DNA of 64,000 nt from DASVWZ01 sp963715675 (GTDB lineage Bacteria; Acidobacteriota; Terriglobia; Terriglobales; Acidobacteriaceae), in the NCBI GenBank assembly GCA_963715675.1, contig OY970265.1, positions 1,426,001-1,490,000 on the forward strand, given 5' to 3'. The stretch's first letter is position 1, and every line of letters starts with the position of its first letter. The translations under genes were made by a program, and so were the position numbers. Of this stretch, positions 35,398 to 45,388 are shown piece by piece. The notes under the pieces are model-generated. The model had not been told where the DNA came from. It worked only from the letters and a program-made list of their open reading frames with translations, and searched no databases.

Positions 35398-37080
35398 CTA
35401 CTTTCCTCCCAGCAAGCCGAACGCGGTCACATTGTTGCTCGTGCCCACGTAGACTTTGCCGTTCACGATCATGGGTGTTCCGAAGTGGCTGGCGGTGCCG
35501 AAGTGATCCCGCTTGCCTGCCTGGCTCGAATTGTAGAGCTCGTGCTGCAGGTTGGCGGCATCGTAAGCATGCAAGGCGTCGGGAGCTCCGCTGTGCTCGA
35601 TGGCCCAAACGATGCCGTTCTGCGTCTTGTTGGCCGAAATCCCCGGCGTGCTGCCCGGATACGCGAACGACTCGGTGCTGCTGGAAGCTGGCGTGGTGCC
35701 AAGCTTGGCCTGCGAAAACCTATACTGCAGCAGGTTGTAACTCTCGGGCCCATAGTACATGCTGCCGTTGAAGTACGCCGGCATCGACCAGACGCCGCCG
35801 GGCAGCGCGCCGTCAACCTCCTGATAGATGGCCTTGTCATTCTTGGGGTTGAACTTCCCCATGTTGGCGCGGTTCACCAGATAGATATTGGAGTCCTTGC
35901 CGGCGCCGATCGCCAGATGCCAGGTCCTGTTTTTCGAGTCTTTCATGGGCGGCAGGAGCAACACTCCACCTGACCCGAGATCTTCATCGCGATCCGATTC
36001 CTGCACCGTGTTGTACATGTTGAAGTAATCCGCAACCCGCAACGTGTTGCCGTTGGTCGAGAGCTTCAGGAACGCATTTCCATAGTCCCCGTTCTTGGGG
36101 AACCCCTTGGAATTCCGGCTCGTGTCGAAATCTCCATTCGCGTCCAGAAAGTAGATGTTCTTTCCATCCGAAGCCATGCCGGAACCGGCTTGCCAGATCG
36201 CCCCTTCGCTGCCATTCGGAGTGACGTTCAGGACGCTGGTGCGCTTGAGCGTGCTCTCGCTATAACCGATCACCCAGCCGGTATAGGGGCGCGCATCACA
36301 ATGCGAAGTCCACCCGGTGTAGATCACACCGTTCAGCAGGAGCAGGCCCTGGCGCTCGGCATACTGTGCCGGGTCGAACACCACATACCCATTGTGGCTG
36401 TTGTCGCCGGTTCCTTTATATTTCGCGGCGATCGTGGTCGGTCCCCCGAACTCCTCCTGCCCGGTCGTGATATCGAGGGCGTGGAGCCGCTGGAAATAAA
36501 TGCCACTGGCATTTTTGCTCATGGCAACCGCATAGATGGTACCGTTGGTTCCGCTCTTGCGGTCGATTACCGGAGTTGAGGTAATCCCGATCTGTGGCGT
36601 GATCTGGCCGCAGCCATGATTATCGGAGGCACTTTCGCCCGACCCCAGCAAGGAGACCTGCCACAACTGGCTGCCACTGTCGGCGTCGAACGCATACACG
36701 CTGTCGTTTTCCGTCACCGCGTACATCACGTTGTGCGTGCCTTGATTCGGAATCGAAACGGACGACAGATACAAGGGCTCCGCGTCGATGACCCCGTCCA
36801 CCGGCATGGTAAACAGCTTGCCGAAACTGGACGAGTTCACATTGCTCAGCGTCAGGATCGTCTCGTTCAGGTTCTGCCCGGTTCGCGCGTTGTCGTTGTG
36901 ATAGGTCACCACGTCAGTGGCAGTGGCAGCGCCGCTGAAAATGAACGGCAGCGTGAGAGCCCAGAAGCAGGCGGTTGCGGTGCGTCGGCACCGAAACCGA
37001 TCAGCGACGTGGGTGGAGCGAACAGCGCGCTGTCGGCTCGGGTGTACACATTGCAGTCTTTCACTGGAAGCAGTAGCCAC
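35398..37080 (-). CDS. Exported PQQ-type beta-propeller protein
   Basis: The 560-residue protein has an Arg-rich N-terminus followed by a signal segment (FWALTLPFIFSGAATA), so about 505 residues are exported. Repeated strands with tryptophan or tyrosine docking (MYAVTENDSVYAFDADSGSQ, WQVSLLG, RVADYFNM, MYYGPESYNLLQY, ALHAYDAANLQHELYNSS) are those of PQQ-enzyme-like propellers. Catalytic PQQ-dehydrogenase residues were not identified, so it is probably a binding or scaffold propeller. AAGGAG stands 7 bases before the ATG. It is divergent from the GloVer gene, with 260 bases between them. Confidence 0.75.
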   Translation of the reverse strand: MATASSERLQCVHPSRQRAVRSTHVADRFRCRRTATACFWALTLPFIFSGAATATDVVTYHNDNARTGQNLNETILTLSNVNSSSFGKLFTMPVDGVIDAEPLYLSSVSIPNQGTHNVMYAVTENDSVYAFDADSGSQLWQVSLLGSGESASDNHGCGQITPQIGITSTPVIDRKSGTNGTIYAVAMSKNASGIYFQRLHALDITTGQEEFGGPTTIAAKYKGTGDNSHNGYVVFDPAQYAERQGLLLLNGVIYTGWTSHCDARPYTGWVIGYSESTLKRTSVLNVTPNGSEGAIWQAGSGMASDGKNIYFLDANGDFDTSRNSKGFPKNGDYGNAFLKLSTNGNTLRVADYFNMYNTVQESDRDEDLGSGGVLLLPPMKDSKNRTWHLAIGAGKDSNIYLVNRANMGKFNPKNDKAIYQEVDGALPGGVWSMPAYFNGSMYYGPESYNLLQYRFSQAKLGTTPASSSTESFAYPGSTPGISANKTQNGIVWAIEHSGAPDALHAYDAANLQHELYNSSQAGKRDHFGTASHFGTPMIVNGKVYVGTSNNVTAFGLLGGK

Positions 37081-37340
37081 GGTAATCTCCTTGCGATCAA
37101 AGGTTCGAAGCGGCCTAACGGAAGAGAGCAGATAGCCCGGAACGTGGGGACATTATGTCCGGCAGGGATTGCCTTGTCAAGAAGCAAAAGGGCAGGTGTT
37201 GTCGGAATCGGGATTTCAGACAGTAGTTTTTGGAATGCGGGGAGGTACCTCGGTGTATACTTTGGGACGCTAGGAGTGAAGCCTTTCCCCTCCCTGAAGG
37301 TTTCCATCCTTTACCGATCCCGCGTGCGGGGGAAACTACG

Positions 37341-38600
37341 ATGCCCAGCCAGAAATGTCTCGGTTACCCGGCTATAGCGCTGCTCTGCGTTTTCGCTTTG
37401 ATCATTGAGGTCGCTCCGGCACGTGCAGCCAGCCGAGAAAAGGTGTTGCTCAGTTTTGACGCCAACGACGGCAACTATCCTCTGGCCGATTTGATCTTCG
37501 ACTCGGCCGGAAACCTGTATGGAACAGTGGCTCGCGGTACGTTTCATGGCAACGGCGGCGTGTTCGAATTGATCCCCGACGGAAAGGGCAACTGGACCGA
37601 GAAAGTGCTGTATAGCTTCCACGGGAAAGACGGATCGTATCCGGCCTCCCGCCTTGTCTTCGACCAAGCGGGGAATCTGTACGGCACGACCGAAGCTGGT
37701 GGCGACGAGGGCTGCGGATCGGGCTGTGGGACTGTTTTCGAGCTCTCGCCCACGGGCGCTGGGAAATGGACGGAGACGATACTCCACATATTTAGCTTCG
37801 ACCGCTGGAGCGAGGGCATCCGCCCCAATAGCGTGATACTCGGTGCAGACGGGGATTTGTACGGTACAACTGTGACCGGCGGTGACCTCAACGGCGACGG
37901 ATTGGTATTCAAACTTGCCCCGGGCCAACGCGGAGAGTGGACCGAGACTGTGCTGTATACGTTCGCCGGATATCCTGACGGCGCGAACCCGCTGGCTGGG
38001 CTGATCTTTGATAGTCTTGGCAACCTCTATGGTATAACCAACAGCGGCGGAAACGATGAAGGGTGCGAGAGCGGCTGCGGAACGGTGTTCCAGATGACTC
38101 CGGGGACGGACGCCCAGTGGACAGAGAAGATCATCTATGACTCCGACTGGGCTGGCGGTGCGTTCCTCTCCGCCCCGCTTACTGCCGACAGCGATGGGAA
38201 TTTGTATAGTACTGCGCCTGCGGGTGGGGATTACGGCTACGGCGTCGTGTTTGAGTTGGAATCCGGTAGCTGGGCAGAAACTTTGCTGTATTCGTTCCCG
38301 AAGGGAGGGCCGATGGGATATCCCTGTGCTGCGGTCACCTTCGACAAAGCCGGGAACTTATACAGCGCATCATTTGGAGGGCACAATCGTGGAGCGGTTT
38401 TCGAACTGCTCAGGCCGGCCCGAAGCGGTGCAACTTGGACGAACAGGATCCTGCACGTTTTCCACGGCGAAGACGGTGCCCAGCCGTTCGCTGGTGTGGT
38501 CCTCGACAGCGCTGGCAACTTGTACGGCACCACCCGAATCGGCGGTACTCACGCTTGCCACACTCATGGCTGCGGCACGGTCTACGAAGTCACGCCGTAG
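37341..38600 (+). CDS. Exported GloVer tandem-repeat protein
   Basis: The 419-residue protein has a signal peptide ending PARAAS. It then shows about eight repeats of the pattern (L,I)IFDxAGNLYGT...GG...GTVFEL...W(T)E..LY(S)F, the GloVer tandem repeat named from Gloeobacter and Verrucomicrobium proteins (TIGR03803-type). Such repeats probably close into a propeller. No enzyme motif is known. Paired CGSGCG and CESGCG motifs sit in two repeats. GGGGGA lies 7 bases before the chosen ATG. A second member is at 60816-62018, and a propeller gene diverges upstream. Confidence 0.85.
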   Translation: MPSQKCLGYPAIALLCVFALIIEVAPARAASREKVLLSFDANDGNYPLADLIFDSAGNLYGTVARGTFHGNGGVFELIPDGKGNWTEKVLYSFHGKDGSYPASRLVFDQAGNLYGTTEAGGDEGCGSGCGTVFELSPTGAGKWTETILHIFSFDRWSEGIRPNSVILGADGDLYGTTVTGGDLNGDGLVFKLAPGQRGEWTETVLYTFAGYPDGANPLAGLIFDSLGNLYGITNSGGNDEGCESGCGTVFQMTPGTDAQWTEKIIYDSDWAGGAFLSAPLTADSDGNLYSTAPAGGDYGYGVVFELESGSWAETLLYSFPKGGPMGYPCAAVTFDKAGNLYSASFGGHNRGAVFELLRPARSGATWTNRILHVFHGEDGAQPFAGVVLDSAGNLYGTTRIGGTHACHTHGCGTVYEVTP

Positions 38601-38628
38601 CAGACCGAACCGGACTGAAAGACAAGAG

Positions 38629-38654
38629 CGCGGGCGGGGGCGCCCGCGCCACAC
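38629..38654 (+). repeat. Dispersed hairpin repeat ending in CGCGCCACAC, copy 2 of 3
   Basis: A perfect 8-base-pair stem with loop GGGG, then CCACAC. It stands between the converging GloVer and NIPSNAP-like genes and could double as a terminator. It matches the element at 7116-7141 with compensated stem changes. Confidence 0.75.
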
Positions 38655-38670
38655 TTACTTCAGAATCTGA

Positions 38671-39558
38671 CTAATGACTCTCCGCCGGTTTTTCTGCCGC
38701 TTTCTTGGCAGCCGCCGGAGCAGGAGCAGCTTTCGGCTTCCAGAAGTCCGGGTCCGCCTTCACCCAGTCGTCACCCACGTAGCTCATGCGTGGATTAAAC
38801 GCAAACAGGTTAGTCTGACTCGACTCGATTGCTGCTGCCGACAATTCGCTCAGCCTCTTCATGCCCTCTTTCCCCATTGCCGCTTCAAAGTCCTTCCCTG
38901 CTGCGAAGTTCTTATCAATCTCCGCCGCGGACTTCATGGGGTTGAAGATGAGGTAGGTAGTGTCCGGCAGTCCATAGATTGCCGCATAGGTCGCCCAGTG
39001 TGCGTCGGGAATTTTCTCGTACGCGGCGGTTACCAGTTTCACCAGTTCCTCCCAGTCTTTGTCATGTCCCTGGCGAACCTGAAACCGCGAGATTTCGAAA
39101 TAGCGCATATGGGGGATGTCGACCGCCGGACGCAGGCTGTATTCCTCGCGGAATGCGAACGCGCCGCCGTCGGTCTCGCTCAAAAGTTCACCGTCCGCCG
39201 CCCACGCGCGATCTAGGGCAGCCGACAATGCGGTGTTTTTCTGGGTTGCGAGCGTATCTTTTTCCCACGCTTCAAACGAATCGTATCCGGTTAGAAAAAG
39301 CGCACGCGACTTTCCGGAAAGAGACTCCACCGCCAGATAGTGGGTGGGCCATTTCGCGTTCGCCATGGCACGAACAAAGGCGCTTTCGGTTTTTTCATGA
39401 GCGGTACCTGACTTGCCCGGCTTGGTATATTCCCGGCTGATCATCAGTACCTTGGGCGGCATCATGCCAGACGACTTGTCCTGGCCGGCCGCAATCCTGG
39501 CGCTTCCCATCGAGAGCAAAGCAAAGAGCGCGAGCAACGATCCTGTGAGTCTTTTCAT
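38671..39558 (-). CDS. Exported protein with dimeric alpha-beta barrel (NIPSNAP-like) features
   Basis: The 295-residue protein has a signal peptide (LTGSLLALFALLSMGSA). Two similar halves follow: VLMISREYTKPGKSGTAHEK...WPTHYLAVESL and MRYFEISRFQVRQGHDKDWEEL...HWATYAAIYGLPDTTYLIFN. This is the strand-helix-strand pattern of NIPSNAP or antibiotic-monooxygenase-like ferredoxin folds. The tail is an Ala/Lys/Pro linker. AGGAGG lies shortly before the ATG and a TATAAT (39623-39628, minus) upstream may be its -10. No catalytic role is known. The gene at 39820, divergent across 261 bases, has a comparable design. Confidence 0.6.
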   Translation of the reverse strand: MKRLTGSLLALFALLSMGSARIAAGQDKSSGMMPPKVLMISREYTKPGKSGTAHEKTESAFVRAMANAKWPTHYLAVESLSGKSRALFLTGYDSFEAWEKDTLATQKNTALSAALDRAWAADGELLSETDGGAFAFREEYSLRPAVDIPHMRYFEISRFQVRQGHDKDWEELVKLVTAAYEKIPDAHWATYAAIYGLPDTTYLIFNPMKSAAEIDKNFAAGKDFEAAMGKEGMKRLSELSAAAIESSQTNLFAFNPRMSYVGDDWVKADPDFWKPKAAPAPAAAKKAAEKPAESH

Positions 39559-39819
39559 GGTTGACCTCCTGGGTCAAACAAATCGATTGCACTGGATTTT
39601 TCTGCTTTACGGAGTGGTCAGAATTATACACACATTCCATCTTCCACGCGCGGAGTTTCCCGTTCCTTGCGACGAAAACCATCGCGCAGCGGCTCGTCCG
39701 CTGCCAAACTGCACCCTTGCGTCTACTGATTAGGGTTGTGAGGACGGTTGTTGTACACTACGGCAGCACAGGATAGCAAGAGCGAAATCCTGGCGATAGT
39801 CACTGAGGATGGAAAATAA

Positions 39820-40599
39820 ATGAACAAAATGTGGAGAGTGTTTGCAGGAGTGTGCGTGCTCGCGATGTTCGCTGTCTGCGCTTCGCCGGCACCAGCGCAG
39901 ATGTCAGAAGTTAAGGAAAAACCCCCGATGTATTCGTATGTTTCCTTCTGGAACATTCCCCGCACGCAGTGGGGAGAGATGGAAAAGGCAAATGCGGCCG
40001 ACCAGAAAATCCTGGAGAAGGCCGTTGCCGGCGGGACGCTTGTCGGATATGGCAGCGATACCAATATGGTTCACCAGCCCGACGGTGAAACTCACGACGA
40101 TTGGTGGTCGTCTATGTCCATGGCAGGAATACTCAACGTGCTGGATCAGTTCTACAAGTCCGGCAACGCCACTTCTCCAGTCCTGACGACTGCCACAAAA
40201 CACTGGGATGCCATTTTTGTCAGCCGCCACTACAACTGGCATTCCGGATCGTGGAAGGATTTGTACACCCACGGGGCATCCTATAAGCTAAAGGCGGACG
40301 CACCCAGCGACGCGGTAGATACGCTCAGCAAGAACCTGATCGTGCCTCTGATGGAGAAAATGCTCGCCGACGGCGCCATTCATGAGTACGAAGTCGACAC
40401 CGAAGCGATCCACACCATGGCTCCTGGCACGTTTTGGGTCTTCTACCTCGCGGCCAACGCCGAAGGTCTCGACAAGGTCAACGCGGCATTGCGGGACACC
40501 CTGAAGGCGAGCCCCCTGACTGGACCGGCCTTTGGTTCCATGACGGACTCCACTGAGCACCGCGACTACTTGGCTCGCACCAACGCCACCTACAAATAA
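39820..40599 (+). CDS. Exported protein of unknown function, alpha-beta barrel style
   Basis: The 259-residue protein has a signal peptide cut after PAPAQ. The body shows MYSYVSFWNIPRTQWGEMEKANA, a strand plus helix as in NIPSNAP/ABM-type domains. WDAIFVSRHYNWHSGSWKDLY and FWVFYLAANAEGLDKVNAAL suggest a second half. Histidines and tryptophans cluster around HYNWHSGSW. I do not recognise a defined family. It is divergent from the NIPSNAP-like gene and may be a distant paralogue, since each has two strand-helix units and a similar exported layout. GAGGAT precedes the ATG. Confidence 0.55.
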   Translation: MNKMWRVFAGVCVLAMFAVCASPAPAQMSEVKEKPPMYSYVSFWNIPRTQWGEMEKANAADQKILEKAVAGGTLVGYGSDTNMVHQPDGETHDDWWSSMSMAGILNVLDQFYKSGNATSPVLTTATKHWDAIFVSRHYNWHSGSWKDLYTHGASYKLKADAPSDAVDTLSKNLIVPLMEKMLADGAIHEYEVDTEAIHTMAPGTFWVFYLAANAEGLDKVNAALRDTLKASPLTGPAFGSMTDSTEHRDYLARTNATYK

Positions 40600-40808
40600 T
40601 CCAGCAGCAATAGCTTTCTCGGTCCGCGGGCGACCCGAATTATGCGGCGTCGCTCGCGGGCCGGGTTCGCTGGAATTCCCGCTCCTTCTGGGTTAGGAAT
40701 GCCTCAGTTAGGATGGTCGTCGACTCTGGTCTGAATCTGCCCGGGGGCCAAGCATCCGAAAGTGCGGGTTCAACCCGCAGGATTGCGGCGTAACCGGCTG
40801 ACAAACTT

Positions 40809-40884
40809 TGGTGGAGCTAGTCGGGCTCGAACCGACGACCTCATCGTTGCGAACGATGCGCTCTCCCAGCTGAGCTATAGCCCC
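40809..40884 (-). tRNA. tRNA-Ala (anticodon CGC), CCA end encoded
   Basis: Read on the minus strand the 76 bases fold as a full cloverleaf. The acceptor stem GGGGCTA pairs with TAGCTCC (one G.U). The D arm is AGCTCAGCTGGGAGAGC. The anticodon stem CATCG/CGATG carries loop TTCGCAA, giving CGC for alanine codon GCG. The T arm is GTCGG-TTCGAGC-CCGAC, and ACCA closes the 3' end. Confidence 0.96.
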
Positions 40885-40912
40885 ACTTCGGTCCAGCAAA
40901 CTGGGCATCCCA

Positions 40913-40941
40913 ATTTTACCAGCCCTCGCCGTCCAGACCAA
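40913..40941 (-). promoter_or_regulatory. Probable tRNA-Ala promoter
   Basis: On the minus strand TAAAAT (40913-40918) stands 28 bases before the tRNA 5' end. TTGGTC lies 17 bases further upstream as a weak -35. Confidence 0.35.
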
Positions 40942-41019
40942 AATGTGCCGGACCCTCGTGGGGCCATGATGGAAGTCCTTGCCTTTTGCGGCAATTCACG
41001 ATAAGTAAGTGACACGCTC

Positions 41020-44000
41020 ATGGTAACGTTCTTGCGCTTCTTCGCCCTGGGGCTTTTCGCCCTTGCTTGCGGTCACGCTTACGGACAAGCTGCGGCCCCT
41101 GCCGCCGCGTCCAGCCCCGATTACTCCAAAGAGGCGTTTGTCATCGAGCGCGACGTCACGAAATTTGTTTTTGAGAACGACGGCACCAGCACTCGCGATT
41201 CTACCAGCCGCATCCGAATTCAATCCGACGCAGGCGTACAGCGCTACAGCGTACTTACCATTTCTTACCAGAGTGCCACCGAATCGGTCGACATTGATTA
41301 CGTCCGCGTCATCAAGCCGGACGGTACTGTGATTTCAACCCCATTGGACCAGGTTCAAGACATGCCTGCGGAAGTCACCCGGCAGGCTCCTTTCTACAGC
41401 GACCTGCACGAGAAACAGATTGCCGTCAAAGGACTGAGCTCATCAGATGTGCTCGAATTTCACGAGCGCTGGCGCACCACCAAACCTCTCATTCCAGGTC
41501 AGTTCTGGCAGGCTTATAACTTCTCCAAAGACGTCATCGGTCTTCACGAGGAGCTTCAAGTCAGCGTTCCTCGCACCCGCCCGCTGAAGTGGAAGAGTCC
41601 AGAGGTGAAACCAGTCATCACCGAGGAGGGCGATCGCCGTATCTTCACGTGGATCCGTTCCCAGCTCAGCCGCCAGTCCGCCGACGACGAAAAGAAGGAC
41701 AATGAGGAAAAACTTTATCAGTTGACACGCGGCAAATTGTCGCCTCCGGATGTCCAACTCTCCACGTTTCAGAGCTGGGAAGAAATCGGCAACTGGTATA
41801 ACAGCCTGCAACTGGATCGCGTAAAGCCGAACGATGAAATCCGTGCCAAGGCGATGGCGTTGACCAAGGACGCCACCGACGACAACGCCAAACTCCACGC
41901 CATTTACAACTATGTGAGCACGCAATTCCATTACATCGGGATCGCCTTCGGAATTGGCCGCTACCAGCCGCATGCTGCGTCTGAGGTTCTTGCCAATCAG
42001 TACGGCGATTGTAAGGACAAGCACACTCTGTTAGCGTCCCTGCTCGCGGCGGCCGGCATTCCGGCGTACCCTGCGCTCATCGGGTCTTCCCACGAACTGG
42101 ATCCCGACGTGCCTTCACCGGCGCAATTTGATCATGTGATTACCGCTGTCCCTCAGGGAAAGGAATTCCTCTGGCTCGACACCACCTCCGAGGTCGCTCC
42201 CTTCCGCTATCTGATGAGCCCGTTGTGGGACAAGCATGCCCTCGTGATTCCTTCTGACAAACCGCCTCTGCTGGTGGCGACTCCGACCAGTCCTCCGTCG
42301 CATGGAGTGGACCATTTTTCCATCCATGCCAAGTTGAGCGACAGCGGAATACTCGACGGTAGAATTGAGCGGCAAGTCAGCGGCACCGACATCGAAGTGA
42401 TTTTGCGCATGGCATTTCGGCGCGTGCCCTTGCCGCAATGGAAGGACCTGGTTCAGCAAATCTCCTACGGCTCGGGTTTTGCCGGAGAGGTAAGCGAGGT
42501 TACCGCCAGTTCACCCGAGAAAATGGAAGAACCGTTTCGTTTTTCCTACAACTACAATCGCAAGGACTTTCCGGACTGGTCCAATCGCAGGATCGCCTGC
42601 GCCGTCCCGCCATTTGGGCTGCCCGTCGTTGACACCAAGCCATCCCACCCGATCTTGCTGGGAGTGTCGCAGGAGATTCACTATGAATCGCACGTCGAGC
42701 TTCCCAAGGGCTACTCGCCGCAGCTTCCGGGCAACGTCGATCTCAAGGAAGATTTTGCCGAATACCACGCATCATACTCCGCAAAAGATGGTGTGCTCAC
42801 GGTGGATCGGCACCTCACCGTCAAGATGCGGGAAGTCCCGCCGAGTGCATACGACGCCTACAAGAAATTCTCGAAAGCGGTTGCGAACGACTACGAACTG
42901 TACGTCAATTTGGCGTCAGCCGGTTCAGCCAGAAATCCGCGACAGTTAGTGATGAACCTTCCCGACAGCGACAATGAACAGGCTATGCAGGCTTATAACG
43001 ACGCCATGGGGCAGGCGCGGAGCAACAATTCGTCAGATATGATCGCTTCTCTCAACCGAGCCGTCGATGCTGACCCGAAATTCGTTCGGGCGTGGCTTCT
43101 GCTGTCGCAGCTTTATGCGGCGACCGGCAAACAGGACCTGGCCATGGAGACCCTTCGGAAGGCCAACAACGCGAACCCAGGTCAGTCCCCAATCTACCAA
43201 GCGCTGGTGGGCGGTCTGATGGGCTCAGGGAAGTCTGATGAAGCCATGGCCATCCTTCAAGAGCGTGTAAAGGCCGCTCCCCCGGATGCAGAGACCCTTT
43301 CCTTCTTGGCGAGCGCCCTCTCCAGTCTAAAGCGCTACGACGAAGCCGCTGCGGCCCTTGAAACGGCAATCAAGTTGAAACCCGATGATTCCTCGTTCCA
43401 TGCCCGGCTAGGTTTCAATTACCTAAAGGCCAATCTCGATAGCAAATCCGAGCAGGCGTTTAAGGAGGCACTTGCCCTTGATTCTCGTCCCTTTGGGTAC
43501 AACGATGTCGCCTTCTGGATGGCCGATGCCAACAAGAATTTACCGCTCGCGCTGGAATATGCACAAAAGGCCGTGCGCGAGGAAGAAGAAGCTTCTGCAA
43601 AAGTACAACTGTCAGACTTGAAAGTCGAGGACCTTGGCCATACAAATAACCTGGCTGCCTACTGGGACACGCTAGGGTGGGTTTATTTCCGCATGGGAAA
43701 TCTTGAGCAGGCGGAAAAGTACCTGAACGCCGCCTGGACGCTTTCGCAAAACGGCGAGGTGGCCGATCACCTCGGGCAAGTCTACGAGAACCAACACAAG
43801 AAGGAAGCAGCCCTCCATATGTATCGGCTAGCGCTTTCCGCCAGTCCCACGGTAACCGGAGTAGGTGTTTTTATGACCGACCTTCGCGCCAAGATCAAGC
43901 AGTTGGGTGGCGTTGATACCCCTCTTGTTAAGGAGGCAGACGAACTCAGCCGGCTCCGTACCGTCAAACTTGCCCGGGTCGTGCCGGGGCAGGCCAATGC

Positions 44001-44232
44001 TGAATTCTTCGTCCAGATCGATCCGGGGCCCAGGATTAGGGATATCAAGTTCATCAGCGGCTCAGAAGAGCTGAGGTCCGCGGGCAAGAATCTGACGTCG
44101 GCTGATCTCAAAGTTCAGTTCCCGGACGAAGGACCAGCGAGCCTGGTGCGCCGCGGCATTCTGGCATGTTATTCGTCTACCGGCTGTTCGTTCGTGCTGC
44201 TGAACCCGAGCGACGTCCGTTCTGTGAACTGA
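41020..44232 (+). CDS. Exported DUF3857 / transglutaminase-like / TPR protein
   Basis: The 1070-residue protein has a signal peptide (FALGLFALACGHAYG). A DUF3857 beta domain follows to about residue 250 (YSVLTISYQSATESVDIDYV and on). A transglutaminase-like domain has cysteine 331 in YGDCKDKHTLL, histidine 372 in FDHVITAV and aspartate 387 in WLDTTS, a complete triad. The C-terminal half carries TPR units (WLLLSQLYAATGKQDLAMETL, AETLSFLASALSSLKRYDEAA, LGWVYFRMGNLEQAEKYL). The architecture is common in Acidobacteriota and Bacteroidota. The transglutaminase core may act as a cysteine protease or crosslinker in the periplasm; the substrate is unknown. Confidence 0.87.
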   Translation: MVTFLRFFALGLFALACGHAYGQAAAPAAASSPDYSKEAFVIERDVTKFVFENDGTSTRDSTSRIRIQSDAGVQRYSVLTISYQSATESVDIDYVRVIKPDGTVISTPLDQVQDMPAEVTRQAPFYSDLHEKQIAVKGLSSSDVLEFHERWRTTKPLIPGQFWQAYNFSKDVIGLHEELQVSVPRTRPLKWKSPEVKPVITEEGDRRIFTWIRSQLSRQSADDEKKDNEEKLYQLTRGKLSPPDVQLSTFQSWEEIGNWYNSLQLDRVKPNDEIRAKAMALTKDATDDNAKLHAIYNYVSTQFHYIGIAFGIGRYQPHAASEVLANQYGDCKDKHTLLASLLAAAGIPAYPALIGSSHELDPDVPSPAQFDHVITAVPQGKEFLWLDTTSEVAPFRYLMSPLWDKHALVIPSDKPPLLVATPTSPPSHGVDHFSIHAKLSDSGILDGRIERQVSGTDIEVILRMAFRRVPLPQWKDLVQQISYGSGFAGEVSEVTASSPEKMEEPFRFSYNYNRKDFPDWSNRRIACAVPPFGLPVVDTKPSHPILLGVSQEIHYESHVELPKGYSPQLPGNVDLKEDFAEYHASYSAKDGVLTVDRHLTVKMREVPPSAYDAYKKFSKAVANDYELYVNLASAGSARNPRQLVMNLPDSDNEQAMQAYNDAMGQARSNNSSDMIASLNRAVDADPKFVRAWLLLSQLYAATGKQDLAMETLRKANNANPGQSPIYQALVGGLMGSGKSDEAMAILQERVKAAPPDAETLSFLASALSSLKRYDEAAAALETAIKLKPDDSSFHARLGFNYLKANLDSKSEQAFKEALALDSRPFGYNDVAFWMADANKNLPLALEYAQKAVREEEEASAKVQLSDLKVEDLGHTNNLAAYWDTLGWVYFRMGNLEQAEKYLNAAWTLSQNGEVADHLGQVYENQHKKEAALHMYRLALSASPTVTGVGVFMTDLRAKIKQLGGVDTPLVKEADELSRLRTVKLARVVPGQANAEFFVQIDPGPRIRDIKFISGSEELRSAGKNLTSADLKVQFPDEGPASLVRRGILACYSSTGCSFVLLNPSDVRSVN

Positions 44233-44326
44233 TACCCGACGAAGGACCGACAGCCTTGCAGCTCCTCTTCCCCTTACCCCCTGCTTCGCGTTATAGTCTC
44301 TATCCGGCTCTATTTGGAGGCATGGC

Positions 44327-45370
44327 ATGGCGACGCAATCCCACTCACAAACCAAGAACGGCAAGATAAAAAGTTTCGGCGAGAACATTGAAAGCGATCT
44401 GGCTCCTGAGTTTCTGCGCGTAGTCGAGACCGCGGCCATCGCCTCGGCGCACACCATGGGCCAGGGCGAACGCAAGCTCTCCGACCAGGTGGCCACCGAA
44501 GCCATGCGCCAGACCATGGACTCGATTCCCATGCACGGCACCATCGTGATTGGCGAAGGCGAACGCGACGAAGCCCCCATGCTCTACATCGGGGAAAAAG
44601 TGGGCAACGAGTTCCCCGACGGCACCGAAGTTCCCGAAGTCGACATCGCCGTGGACCCGCTCGAAGGCACCAACCTCTGCGCCACCGGCGCCCCCGGATC
44701 CATTACGGTGCTGGCGGCGTCCGAGCACGGAGGCCTGCTCAACGCGCCCGACTGCTACATGGAAAAAATTGTCGTTGGCCCATCCTGCAAGAATGCGGTG
44801 GATCTCGACGCCCCGGTCGCCGAAAACCTGAAGAACATCGCCAAACGTCTGGAGCGCGATGTTGAAGATTTAGTGGTCATCGTGCTGGACCGTACGCGGC
44901 ACGAGAAGCTGATCTCGGAAATTCGCGCGGCCGGAGCCCGCATCAAGCTGATCGGCGACGGCGACCTTTCCGCTGGCATCGCCGCCGCGGTCATCGGCAC
45001 CGGCGTGCACGCGGTCATGGGTTCCGGAGGCGCGCCCGAGGGCGTCATCACCGCCGCCGCCATCCGCTGCCTCAACGGCTACATGCAGGGACGCCTGGTC
45101 ATCGACAGGCCCGAACTCGAAGAACGCATCGCCCGCATGGGCATCAAGGATAAGACTCGCGTTTACGAAGCCGAAGACCTTGCTCCCGGCAAGCAGCTTA
45201 TCTTCGCCGCCACCGGCGTCACCGAAGGCGCGCTGCTGCAAGGCGTGCGCTTCTTCGGCGAAGGCACCCGCACGTCATCGGTCATCATGACCTACCGCAC
45301 CGGCAAAGTGCGCTTCATCGACAGCATCCATCTGGAAAAGGGCCCGGATGTGAAGGTAAGGTTCGCATAA
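44327..45370 (+). CDS. glpX: Class II fructose-1,6-bisphosphatase
   Basis: GlpX hydrolyses fructose-1,6-bisphosphate to fructose-6-phosphate in gluconeogenesis. The 347-residue product shows GQGERKLSDQVATEAMR, VIGEGERDEAPMLYIGEKVG and the metal-binding block AVDPLEGTNLCATGAPGS, all typical of the class II lithium-sensitive enzyme. KLIGDGDLSAGIAAAV and GSGGAPEGVITAAAIRCL follow. GGAGG stands before the ATG. It matches the gluconeogenic theme of the yvcK gene elsewhere in the window. The gene ends 18 bases before the converging GmrSD-like gene. Confidence 0.95.
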   Translation: MATQSHSQTKNGKIKSFGENIESDLAPEFLRVVETAAIASAHTMGQGERKLSDQVATEAMRQTMDSIPMHGTIVIGEGERDEAPMLYIGEKVGNEFPDGTEVPEVDIAVDPLEGTNLCATGAPGSITVLAASEHGGLLNAPDCYMEKIVVGPSCKNAVDLDAPVAENLKNIAKRLERDVEDLVVIVLDRTRHEKLISEIRAAGARIKLIGDGDLSAGIAAAVIGTGVHAVMGSGGAPEGVITAAAIRCLNGYMQGRLVIDRPELEERIARMGIKDKTRVYEAEDLAPGKQLIFAATGVTEGALLQGVRFFGEGTRTSSVIMTYRTGKVRFIDSIHLEKGPDVKVRFA

Positions 45371-45388
45371 GGGGTGTGCACTTACTGG

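Noticed and set aside
44233..44326. A regulatory element or terminator between the DUF3857 gene and glpX
   Set aside because: No convincing hairpin, operator or T run was found on reading both strands.
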